A DNA stretch of 64,000 bases from Paenibacillus sp. FSL K6-0276 (GTDB lineage Bacteria > Bacillota > Bacilli > Paenibacillales > Paenibacillaceae): the NCBI RefSeq assembly GCF_037977235.1, contig NZ_CP150276.1:2232001-2296000 (forward strand), given 5' to 3'. The notes beneath the pieces are model-generated. The model ran no database searches and had not been told where the DNA came from. It saw only the letters and a program-made list of their open reading frames with translations. The position numbers and the translations under genes are program-made. Positions 1-7,791 of this stretch are shown in pieces (the stretch's first letter is position 1; every line of letters starts with the position of its first letter).

Positions 1-1209
1 GCCCTCTCCCTGCAGAATGAACCGAAATTCGCCCCGCACTATCCCGGACTGCTAATGTCTGCCAGTGAACAAAGCAATCTGATCAATGTGCTGGGCCCGA
101 AGCTGGCACAGAACGGACTTAACACTCAAATTATGGCCTATGACCACAACTATGACGATATCAGCTATGCCTCGTCGGTGCTGGGATCAAGCGCATCTGC
201 CTATACGCAGGGCAGTGCTTTTCATTATTATTCGGCCCTCAGCCATTCCAACCTGACCACGCTGCATAACCAGTATCCGACCAAACGGATCTGGTTCACG
301 GAAGGCGGCAGCGGAACGTGGATTGGCGGCGGCACGAACATGGGAATGTTCCAGGATCTGATGATGCATATGATCCGCTTCCCCAGAAACTGGGCAAAGT
401 CCTATATCATGTGGAATGTCGCGCTGGATCAGAGTGGCGGCCCCGCGCTCGCCGGAATTGATGCCGCCAACCGCGGCCTGCTGACCATCCGCTCTGACAC
501 TACGGACTCAGTGACCTACAACCCGCAATTTTACGGTTTGGGGCACAGCAGCAAATTTGTTGACCCGAATGCGTCCCGCATCGATTCGAACACGTTCCAG
601 GACAGCATGGAGGACGTAGCCTATAAAAATCCAGACGGCACCATTGCGCTTGTGCTGTCCAACCGGCTCTCCAGCGCTAAGACCGTCAAGATTCAGTGGA
701 ATTCGCAGTCATTCACGTACGTGGTTCCTGCCGAAGGCGCGATCACGTTCAAATGGTCGTCCACCTCGGCACCGGTGACCGGCGGCACCTATAAGATCTT
801 GAGCAAAGCAAGCGAAATGGCCCTGGATGTGACTGGCGTTTCTACGGCAGATGGAGCGCTTGTCCAGCAATGGGAGTATACAGGCGGAAATAACCAGCGG
901 TGGACGATCCGCGATGCAGGAAGCGGGTATGTCAACATCGTTAACGCAGCCAGCGGCAAAGCCCTGGATGTGATAAACGGCTCCATCACGGACGGTGCGG
1001 GCGTTCAGCAGTGGGCGCTTACCGGTACGGGAGGAAATAATCAGCAGTGGAAGCTTGAAGCAGCAGGCGGGGGCTATTATAAGATTGTAAATAAGAATAG
1101 CGGCAAAGTGCTGGATATTCCAGGCACTTCAACCACGAACGGCACCAAAATCCAGCAGTGGTCCTATACCGGAGCGGACAATCAGCTATTCTTCTTTGTG
1201 GCACCGTAA
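1..1209 (+). CDS. GH30-family glycoside hydrolase with C-terminal ricin-type (CBM13) lectin domain, 5' end outside window
   Basis: The reading frame is open from base 1, so the gene starts upstream; about 402 residues are visible. The first residues read LSLQNEP, the GH30 acid/base motif (catalytic Glu at bases 19-21). WFTEGGSG near base 300 fits the nucleophile motif of the same family, which hydrolyses beta-linked glucans, glucosylceramides or related substrates. The catalytic barrel and its small beta-side domain end near base 765. After that a beta-trefoil carries three QxW-type repeats (QQWEYTGG, QQWALTG, QQWSYTGA), typical of CBM13/RicinB carbohydrate binding. The protein is presumably secreted, but the signal peptide lies outside the window. 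A strong terminator follows directly, so it ends its transcript. The subfamily and exact substrate cannot be fixed from this part. Confidence 0.85.
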   Translation, partial: ALSLQNEPKFAPHYPGLLMSASEQSNLINVLGPKLAQNGLNTQIMAYDHNYDDISYASSVLGSSASAYTQGSAFHYYSALSHSNLTTLHNQYPTKRIWFTEGGSGTWIGGGTNMGMFQDLMMHMIRFPRNWAKSYIMWNVALDQSGGPALAGIDAANRGLLTIRSDTTDSVTYNPQFYGLGHSSKFVDPNASRIDSNTFQDSMEDVAYKNPDGTIALVLSNRLSSAKTVKIQWNSQSFTYVVPAEGAITFKWSSTSAPVTGGTYKILSKASEMALDVTGVSTADGALVQQWEYTGGNNQRWTIRDAGSGYVNIVNAASGKALDVINGSITDGAGVQQWALTGTGGNNQQWKLEAAGGGYYKIVNKNSGKVLDIPGTSTTNGTKIQQWSYTGADNQLFFFVAP

Positions 1210-1224
1210 GGTTTGATTTGTATG

Positions 1225-1256
1225 CCGAAAAGCCCGCACAAGCGCGGGCTTTTCGG
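1225..1256 (+). terminator. Rho-independent terminator of the GH30 gene
   Basis: A perfect 13-bp inverted repeat (CCGAAAAGCCCGC / GCGGGCTTTTCGG) with a 6-base loop begins 15 bases after the stop codon. The T-run sits inside the descending arm. Confidence 0.85.
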
Positions 1257-1846
1257 TGTGTGTATGAAGACTGGATAATCAGTTGAAGGCAGCCATCCCC
1301 AGGGCTTGAGCTCATCAGGATTTCCGGCTGCTCTGCGAAGGACAGCTTGGCCTTTCTCTATCAGCGCCTGAAGTGCATTCTGTATAGAACGTCCATTGGC
1401 AATGAATAGCTTATTGTTGCAGGTGCGCAACTGCTTTATCGTTTCAATGCCTATATAGTTAGTTATTATATTGCAATTAAACAGTGAAGTTACCAAAGAG
1501 ACCATAGTAAGCAGTGCAGCATATGCAGTGATATTTGCGACTGGCTTTGCGCCTAAGCAGTTCCCAATTGGAAATAGAAGCACTAAGACGCCGTGCTCAA
1601 CAAATAGATGATGAAAAGAAACAATCGCTGATTAAAAATTACAAACAGATAATGCAAGATCGTTTTTTTTGTATTATTTTTTTATTAAATTCACATTTTT
1701 TAACGATAAGGATGTTTAGTAACAAAACATATTATTATTAATTACATATTGATCTTTCAAAAGGTCCCTTAAGTACTTTGAGTTAATGACAAAACAAAAT
1801 ACAACGGACATTCTTCATGTTTTTCAGTTCAATCTATATAGACTAT
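1257..1846. other. Intergenic stretch without a supported gene
   Basis: About 590 bases. A minus-strand open frame covers roughly 1265-1583 and has some protein-like character (segments such as IKQLRTCNNKLFIANGRSIQ and NPDELKPWGWLPS). However, it reads through the GH30 terminator, has no ribosome site, and I cannot assign it to a family. It may be the relic of a minus-strand gene. From about 1640 onward the DNA is very AT-rich and leads into the promoter of the DinB gene. Confidence 0.4.
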
Positions 1847-1875
1847 TTGTAACAGGTCAAAGGGCAGGATATAAT
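1847..1875 (+). promoter_or_regulatory. Sigma-A-type promoter for the DinB-family gene
   Basis: TTGTAA at 1847-1852, a 17-base spacer, and a perfect TATAAT at 1870-1875. It lies 55 bases upstream of the start codon, which has AAAGGGGAG as ribosome site. Confidence 0.7.
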
Positions 1876-1929
1876 TTACTTGTTATTACTAAGTAATCGT
1901 TGCTTAACGACTAATAAAGGGGAGTTCAT

Positions 1930-2412
1930 ATGTACAGAACAGTTCAAGATTTTCTAGGTGAATGGGCACGTGCTTCTGCAGGGACAATTAGCGTTCTTGA
2001 ATCGCTTACCGATGAAAAATTAGATCAGGTAATTGTTGAAGGTCACAACTCATTGGGATGGTTAGGTTGGCATTTGGCAACCTGTCCGATGTTCTTTGGT
2101 GGTCAGGTAGGTTTAACTCTTACTCCAGTAGGCAATCCGAAGGAAGTTCCGGCTCATGCGGCTGTGATTGTTGAAGCTTATAAGAATATTGCAGCTAATA
2201 TTGCTTCTGAGGTAGAGAAATTAACGGACGAGCAAATGGTTGAGAGTGTACAGACCTTTGCTGGATTAATGCCTCGTGGTGCTATGCTTAGATCGCTCAT
2301 AGATCATCAGACACATCATCGTGGTCAAATGACAGTTCTCTTACGTCAAGCAGGCCTTCATGTACCTGGAGTAATTGGTCCTACTAAGGAAGAACAAGCT
2401 CAAGCGAAATAG
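1930..2412 (+). CDS. DinB/YfiT-family putative metal-dependent protein
   Basis: 160 residues, the usual length for a single DinB-like four-helix bundle. Two metal-ligand regions are visible: GWHLAT in the second helix (about residues 44-49) and DHQTHHRGQM near residues 125-134, matching the three-histidine nickel/zinc site of the family. Members include thiol-transferases of the bacillithiol type and damage-inducible proteins; which activity applies here cannot be read from the sequence. The protein lacks a signal peptide and should be cytoplasmic. It has its own promoter and a ribosome site (AAAGGGGAG) 5-6 bases before the ATG, and a terminator 125 bases downstream, so it is monocistronic. 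Confidence 0.85.
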   Translation: MYRTVQDFLGEWARASAGTISVLESLTDEKLDQVIVEGHNSLGWLGWHLATCPMFFGGQVGLTLTPVGNPKEVPAHAAVIVEAYKNIAANIASEVEKLTDEQMVESVQTFAGLMPRGAMLRSLIDHQTHHRGQMTVLLRQAGLHVPGVIGPTKEEQAQAK

Positions 2413-2536
2413 TTACTAATGCTTGTTGCTGTAGGACATGGATGCCAGATGGAAGTATTGTTTATACTATGTGGCACCATACCTAATAAGGCTAATCTAG
2501 AGGTAGATTGGCGACTATAGATGGCACTGCGAAAGT

Positions 2537-2577
2537 AAATCTCGTTTCCCAGACGTTTGTCTTGGGAACGAGATTTT
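2537..2577 (+). terminator. Rho-independent terminator after the DinB gene
   Basis: Near-perfect stem (AAATCTCGTTTCCC / TGGGAACGAGATTT) with a 12-base loop, running into TTTTTT. Confidence 0.85.
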
Positions 2578-2619
2578 TTGTTGTCGGATGGAGTCCTACC
2601 TATAATCGCTAAAGGATGA

Positions 2620-2853
2620 GTCGCTGCTTGTGGAACCTGCGGAATCAAGGATCTGCTAAGCAGTCGGAAGGGCGAGTTGGTTTGGCCGAACGCTAATATG
2701 AACCTGCTTTGCCCTCGGACGGTGCTGACGACCACCCTTGAGTTAGGAATTCATTGGCTCGCGTCGGCCGTATATGGTTCTCCTTCAGAGGGGGCTTGGG
2801 ATATACAGGTTGATCAAGCTGATGAGATCCTCAAACATTCACCTGAGCAGTAA
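2620..2853 (+). pseudogene. Unrecognised coding-like remnant
   Basis: An open frame of 77 codons with protein-like composition (for example LLSSRKGELVWPNANM, then LELGIHWLASAVYGSPSEGAW) ends at TAA 2851-2853. There is no plausible start codon with a ribosome site, and a stop at 2617-2619 closes the frame upstream, just after the DinB terminator. It looks like the 3' piece of a lost gene. I do not recognise the family. The remaining bases up to the cardiolipin synthase gene are AT-rich and hold its promoter region (extended -10 TGCTATAGT near 2920-2927). Confidence 0.3.
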
Positions 2854-3041
2854 ATTTTTATGATTTTAACTTTTAATTATTGAGATATTTTTCAAAAGTT
2901 TTCTTAGATGGACATTTATGCTATAGTACTTTATCTAGTCATTTACAGATGTATTGATTCAGCAGGCGATGGATAAACTGACTTTTGGCAAAACTAGAAA
3001 TACTGACATCTATAAAAAGAAAAGAAAGGCAGGAACTCCTT

Positions 3042-4496
3042 ATGGACAACGGCAATTTGGCTACGTGGATACTTTCACTTGTTATGATTATAAACATATT
3101 GCTCTCTGCTGGTTTTTTATTTTTTGAGAGGAGAGATATTGGTTATACGTGGGCTTGGCTTATGGTCTTTTATTTCATCCCCATTTTGGGCTTTATTATT
3201 TATCTCTTTCTTGGTCGTAATTTAGCAAAAAAGAATTTCTTTGGCCTTTCAGCTGAAGAAAGTAAATATCTACAATCAGCTGTAGATCATCAATTTGCCA
3301 CATTGAAGGATCAACTCGAGGATCAGAACCCTTTGTTCACGAAATATGGTGATTTAATTCATATGAACCTTGTTTCATCGAATGCGCTAATGACAACAGA
3401 CAACGAGATATTTATTTTTAACGATGGTAAACAAAAGTTTGATTCTTTGTTTAATGATATCAGAAATGCCAAGAAAGAAGTTAACATTCAATATTACATA
3501 ATCCAGCCTGATGCCTTAGGGACAAAATTAAGAGATGAATTAACCAAAAAAGCTAAAGAAGGCGTAAAAGTTAGGGTTCTCTATGACGAAATCGGCTCAA
3601 AGAGACTTTCTCTTAAGTTTTTTAAAGAACTACTTTCTGCTGGTGGAGAAGTGGAGGTATTCTTTCCATCACTGCTTAGACCTATAAATTTTCGTATGAA
3701 TAATCGAAATCATAGAAAATTATGTATTATCGATGGGGAAATTGCTTATATTGGTGGGTTTAATGTGGGAAATGAATACTTAGGTATAGATAAAAAGTTT
3801 GGTTATTGGCGGGATACACATTTTAGAATGAAGGGAGATTCTGTTAATCAGATTCAAGGAAGATTTATCCTGGATTGGAAACATGCCCGGAAACACGAAC
3901 AGGTAAGCTTCGATCAATTTTCCTTTAATACTGAAGGTCATGTCGGATCAAGTCCCGTTCAAATTGTGTCTAGTGGTCCTAACTCGCTGGTTGAGCATCT
4001 TAAAAATATGTATATTAAGCTTATTTTAAATGCCAAAAGGAGTATATATATTCAAACGCCATACTTCATTCCAGATAGAAGTTTTATGGATGCATGTAAA
4101 ATTGCACTCCTATCTGGCGTTGATGTCCGGATTATGATACCTAATAAGCCTGATCATCCTTTTGTTTATTGGGCCACTTGGGCATATGCTGGGGAATTAT
4201 TGAATTATGGAGCGAAAATTCTGTTATATGAAAATGGCTTTTTACATGCCAAGACGATTGTAGTAGATGAAGAAGTAGCATCTGTAGGGACAATGAATAT
4301 TGATTCCCGGAGCTTTAGACTCAATTTCGAAGTTAATGCAATAGTATATGATAAAAAAGTTGCTAAACAACTTCAGGAATTGTTTCAAGAAGATAGCAAG
4401 TTAAGTACAGAACTTACTTCTGAACGTTATAAAGAAAGGTCCCTTATGATCAAATTTAAAGAGGGGATTTCTCGTCTATTTTCACCGATCTTATAA
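3042..4496 (+). CDS. cls: Cardiolipin synthase (phospholipase D superfamily)
   Basis: A 484-residue membrane enzyme that condenses two phosphatidylglycerol molecules into cardiolipin and glycerol. The N-terminus has two transmembrane helices (about residues 5-25 and 36-56) followed by two phospholipase-D halves. Each half has an HKD motif: HRKLCIID near residue 222 and HAKTIVVD near residue 401, both complete. Length and layout match the Cls/ClsA family of Bacilli. The open frame extends upstream to a TTG at 2985, but AGGCAGG sits 8 bases before the ATG at 3042 and the hydrophobic N-terminus begins there, so I choose 3042. It appears monocistronic. Confidence 0.93.
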   Translation: MDNGNLATWILSLVMIINILLSAGFLFFERRDIGYTWAWLMVFYFIPILGFIIYLFLGRNLAKKNFFGLSAEESKYLQSAVDHQFATLKDQLEDQNPLFTKYGDLIHMNLVSSNALMTTDNEIFIFNDGKQKFDSLFNDIRNAKKEVNIQYYIIQPDALGTKLRDELTKKAKEGVKVRVLYDEIGSKRLSLKFFKELLSAGGEVEVFFPSLLRPINFRMNNRNHRKLCIIDGEIAYIGGFNVGNEYLGIDKKFGYWRDTHFRMKGDSVNQIQGRFILDWKHARKHEQVSFDQFSFNTEGHVGSSPVQIVSSGPNSLVEHLKNMYIKLILNAKRSIYIQTPYFIPDRSFMDACKIALLSGVDVRIMIPNKPDHPFVYWATWAYAGELLNYGAKILLYENGFLHAKTIVVDEEVASVGTMNIDSRSFRLNFEVNAIVYDKKVAKQLQELFQEDSKLSTELTSERYKERSLMIKFKEGISRLFSPIL

Positions 4497-4526
4497 ACAC
4501 CCCAAACTATATACTCCGTACAAAAG

Positions 4527-4558
4527 GCGAACTGTAGATATATGAATCTACAATTCGC
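4527..4558. terminator. Stem-loop between convergent genes
   Basis: 12-bp arms GCGAACTGTAGA / TCTACAATTCGC (one mismatch) and an 8-base loop lie between cls (+) and the YheC/D gene (-). On the minus strand the stem is followed by CCTTTTG, so it best serves the ATP-grasp gene. On the plus strand the T-run is poor. Confidence 0.55.
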
Positions 4559-4593
4559 TGCGGGGTAATGATTCATTTATACTGGATGTCGCT

Positions 4594-5382
4594 TTACACC
4601 ATACCCTGTTTTGACTTCATGCACTTAAGATTGTATGTGCGACCGTATGCTTTTGCATATCTGACGATTCGGTCAATCATGTTGGTGTCTTTCAACTTCG
4701 TAAACGGGCAAGGATCGGGAGCAGTATTCACTTCCAAGATCCATGGCTTAAGGCGTTGATCCAAGGCAATATCCACCCCGATTTCCTGAAGGCCGGGATA
4801 GGAAGTGCTTAGTTGTCTGGCGGACTTCACTCCAATTTGCTTCAGGGATCGGATCAATGCTTTACAATTCTCTGCGTTTGTGTAGGCGTTCAACAATTCC
4901 TCAACCGGATAAATCGTCCCTCCTTGACTCCCGTTTGTAACCACTTTGCGAGGATGCGCTACGCGTCCTGCAACCCCTGTAGCTTCCCACCCGCTCTTAG
5001 CATTTCGCTGCACCATCACCCGGATATCGAATGGGCGGCCATCGTAAACCAAAAGACGGATTCCCTTCTGTACTAAATAGGACTTCCCCATCGTCTCTTT
5101 AAAGATTGCTCGATATGCTGTGTCGTAATCAGGAGATTTGTGCACATGTGTACCGGATTGATAGCTGTATTGTGCGCGTACGAGTTCAACCCGTATCACG
5201 CCCTGTCCTAAAGATCCGCAGCAAGGCTTAATGTACACCATCTTATGTTTTTGCAGCATCTCATAGAGTGTGTTCTTATTCATTTTTCTCGTAACCGGGA
5301 CATGTTTATTTAACTCTTGGTTTCTAACCAGCACCCTTGTCTTCGTGAGTTTATTGGATATACGCCTTATTGGCTCCTTCAT
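4594..5382 (-). CDS. YheC/YheD-family ATP-grasp protein
   Basis: 262 residues matching the YheC/YheD family of endospore coat-associated proteins, which carry an ATP-grasp fold. Visible hallmarks are VYIKPCCGSLGQGV (nucleotide-binding lysine and glycine-rich loop, residues about 49-62), YLVQKGI (hinge), FDIRVMVQ, and the metal-binding ILEVNTAPD near residue 218. Most family members are longer (about 350-450 residues) because they have an extra N-terminal region that is absent here. ATP-grasp enzymes join a carboxylate to an amine or thiol; no substrate is known for this family. The gene is transcribed away from the diaminopropionate operon with about 170 bases between the two starts. It may therefore be a neighbour by chance (spore coat) or the amide ligase of that locus. 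Confidence 0.8.
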   Translation of the reverse strand: MKEPIRRISNKLTKTRVLVRNQELNKHVPVTRKMNKNTLYEMLQKHKMVYIKPCCGSLGQGVIRVELVRAQYSYQSGTHVHKSPDYDTAYRAIFKETMGKSYLVQKGIRLLVYDGRPFDIRVMVQRNAKSGWEATGVAGRVAHPRKVVTNGSQGGTIYPVEELLNAYTNAENCKALIRSLKQIGVKSARQLSTSYPGLQEIGVDIALDQRLKPWILEVNTAPDPCPFTKLKDTNMIDRIVRYAKAYGRTYNLKCMKSKQGMV

Positions 5383-5435
5383 GTTGTCCCTCCGTTCAAA
5401 ATATCTATAGGCTATATTACGGAAAAGCTCAGCTT

Positions 5436-5464
5436 TTGACTGGGCAACCGCAGAATATTAGAAC
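5436..5464 (+). promoter_or_regulatory. Candidate promoter of the diaminopropionate operon
   Basis: TTGACT at 5436-5441, a 17-base spacer, then TAGAAC at 5459-5464 (4 of 6 to consensus). Transcription would begin near 5471. That makes the far-upstream TTG at 5370 unusable and supports the start at 5550. No Fur box is visible nearby. Confidence 0.5.
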
Positions 5465-5549
5465 ACACCGAAAGAACTCTACATATGAATATTGGAGGGA
5501 TAGGTATTTATCTAATTGGGCTGCATCATGCGGCCAACAGGAGGCGGCC

Positions 5550-7760
5550 ATGATGCTGCTCGACAAATTGATGGATAAGGTGCTTGAAGTAATCGAGATA
5601 TTTTCCTGGTACAAGGAGCTGATCGGCGGCGAAAGAACGAATTATAGCTTAGAGACTCTTCCGTTTATGACGTCGACAACGCTAGAAGCCTATTATTATA
5701 ATCAACCCACTGATCCTTCTTGGACCGTATACAGGACGTCGGGTACAAGCACTGGCCGTCGAAAAGCCATACTTTACTCTGAGGAAGACGAAAAGCACTA
5801 TATAGATATTAAAACGAAGCTGTTCGGTGATCTTATTGCGGGAAGCGGATGCGTTAGAGCTTTGGCGGATATGGGTACTGGGCATGCAGCGAACACTGCG
5901 CTGTCCATTTTTGAGCGGTTAGGATTGGAACATTGTTCAATTCCCTTCGAATTGCCGATTGAGCAGCATATTGAACAGCTTCAAACCTTCAAGCCTGACC
6001 TACTGTACACAATGCCTTCCATCCTTGATCATATCGTACATGCTACTGGAGATCCGCGCGTTTTTGGAATCCGCAAGATTATTTTGGTTGGGGAAATCGC
6101 CTCATTAGGGTGGCAGCGGAATATGGCCCGTCTGTTCGGTCTTGAACCGCGCGACATCATTGATACGTATGGCTCCATTGAACTTGGCACGATTGCTTAT
6201 TATTCCCATGATCTTGGCAGGTACATTTTTGCTGATGGGATTTTTGCGGAAGGGATCGGGGCGCAGGAGATTGGCGAAGAACTAAGTCCGCTTAGTAATG
6301 ACGAAAGTGTTCTTGTTCTTACCTCAACTGTCCGCAAAATGCTGCCAGCTATTCGTTTCGTTACCTATGACGTTGTAAGGGACTTCAGACCTGTGATGAT
6401 AGGTGGCGTAGAGAAGCAGAGCTTTGAATCCATTGTTAAACGAGTGGGCCGGGAGCTGAAGCACGGGGAGAAAATCAGTCTGTACGATATCGAGCAGGTT
6501 GTATACCGTCATATAGAAGATGCGATCATCCGGGTAAAAGTAAGGAACAATGCGCTGACCGTTTATATCAAAAGTAAATCTGCGGTTAACTCCATTGTTC
6601 CGGCGATCAGAGAGGAAATTAGGGAGTGTATTCCAGAAATCGGTATGATGATTCGAAACCATTTGCTTGATGATATTGAAGTAATTATAGTAGCCAAAGA
6701 CGAGCCGATGGACAGTGGGCAGGTTAAGAACAAAAAGCTATATTACCAGAAAGACAAAGATCGAGTAGACGTGGACTTCACTGACGGTATTTTGTCGACT
6801 ATCGGAAATACGCCCTTAATCAAGCTGAAGAGCTTGTTCTATAAAAGTGAATTTGAGGTCTACGCAAAAATGGAGCTGATGAACCCGGGAGGAAGCGCCA
6901 AAGATCGTCCCGCCCTGCGGATGATTCAAGAGGCATGGAAGGAAGGAACAATAGGCCCGGGAACTACCATCATTGAATCGAGCTCTGGAAATATGGCGAT
7001 CAGCTTGGCAATGATTTGTAAGTATTTAGGGATGCGTTTTATTAGCGTTATTGATCCTAGAACCACGGAAACGAATCTGCAAATTCTGAAGGCCTTGGAT
7101 GCTAAAATCGACTATGTCGCCCTTCCCGATCCCGTAACAGGTGAGTTTCTTCCTGCTAGGCTGAAACGTGTGCAGCAGTTATTGACGGAAATACCGGGCA
7201 GCTACTGGCCGAATCAGTATGCGAATGCAAATAATTATTTAGCCCATTACCATACGACAATGAAAGAAATCGTGACTGATCTTGAACGAGTGGATTATTT
7301 ATTTTGCAGCGTTAGTACATGCGGCACCATTCGGGGCCTAGCGGAATACGCAAGAGATCACGGACTTCGGACCAAGATCGTGGCTGTCGATGCAGAGGGG
7401 AGCGCCATTTTTGGCGGAAATAAGGGAATACGGCGATTCCCAGGACTGGGGGCCGGCATCGTGCCACCCTTCTGCAGAACAGATCTAATCGATCGTATCG
7501 TGCATGTCTCGGATTCCGATATCGTAAAAGGTTGCCGGATGTTGGCACAGAAAGAATCCATCCTGGCAGGCGCATCCTCCGGTGGAATCATTGCGGCCGT
7601 TAAGCAGATGGAGCCAGAATTGACTTCGGGAGCTGTCTGCGCAGTCATTCTGCATGATAAGGGAGAGCGTTACCTCGATACCGTATACTCTGACTCATGG
7701 ATTCAGAGCCAGTTCGGACGGGAGCTTTTGACTGAAGGCGGCGATGCCCCTGAGATGTAA
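5550..7760 (+). CDS. Fusion protein: PaaK-like adenylate-forming domain plus SbnA-type 2,3-diaminopropionate synthase domain
   Basis: A 736-residue two-domain protein. Residues about 30-400 form an ANL-superfamily adenylation domain of the phenylacetate-CoA-ligase type. It has the phosphate loop TSGTSTGRRKAI near residue 63, DTYGSIELG near 204, TYDVVRDF near 270 and a C-terminal SGQVKNKKLYY near 388. From residue 411 (DGILSTIGNTPLIKLKSL) the protein is a cysteine-synthase-fold PLP enzyme closest to SbnA. It has the Schiff-base lysine in GGSAKDRP (about residue 451), SSSGNMAISLAM as substrate loop and GASSGG as the PLP phosphate site. SbnA joins O-phosphoserine and glutamate into ACEGA, which SbnB oxidises to L-2,3-diaminopropionate. 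The start at 5550 is chosen for its CAGGAGG ribosome site and upstream promoter. SbnA proteins are normally free-standing at about 325 residues; the fused adenylation domain is the oddity. It could activate diaminopropionate or its acyl partner. Confidence 0.85.
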   Translation: MMLLDKLMDKVLEVIEIFSWYKELIGGERTNYSLETLPFMTSTTLEAYYYNQPTDPSWTVYRTSGTSTGRRKAILYSEEDEKHYIDIKTKLFGDLIAGSGCVRALADMGTGHAANTALSIFERLGLEHCSIPFELPIEQHIEQLQTFKPDLLYTMPSILDHIVHATGDPRVFGIRKIILVGEIASLGWQRNMARLFGLEPRDIIDTYGSIELGTIAYYSHDLGRYIFADGIFAEGIGAQEIGEELSPLSNDESVLVLTSTVRKMLPAIRFVTYDVVRDFRPVMIGGVEKQSFESIVKRVGRELKHGEKISLYDIEQVVYRHIEDAIIRVKVRNNALTVYIKSKSAVNSIVPAIREEIRECIPEIGMMIRNHLLDDIEVIIVAKDEPMDSGQVKNKKLYYQKDKDRVDVDFTDGILSTIGNTPLIKLKSLFYKSEFEVYAKMELMNPGGSAKDRPALRMIQEAWKEGTIGPGTTIIESSSGNMAISLAMICKYLGMRFISVIDPRTTETNLQILKALDAKIDYVALPDPVTGEFLPARLKRVQQLLTEIPGSYWPNQYANANNYLAHYHTTMKEIVTDLERVDYLFCSVSTCGTIRGLAEYARDHGLRTKIVAVDAEGSAIFGGNKGIRRFPGLGAGIVPPFCRTDLIDRIVHVSDSDIVKGCRMLAQKESILAGASSGGIIAAVKQMEPELTSGAVCAVILHDKGERYLDTVYSDSWIQSQFGRELLTEGGDAPEM

Positions 7761-7791
7761 GAAAGGATATATTTCGCAAGGAGGCGACGGT

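Noticed and set aside
1182-1583. 133-codon minus-strand frame
   Set aside because: It reads through the GH30 terminator and into the GH30 coding region, and has no ribosome site or recognisable domain.
5370-5549. Longer N-terminus for the adenylation-SbnA protein from TTG 5370
   Set aside because: It overlaps the start of the divergent ATP-grasp gene, lies upstream of the best promoter, lacks a ribosome site, and adds no family-like residues; ATG 5550 has CAGGAGG.
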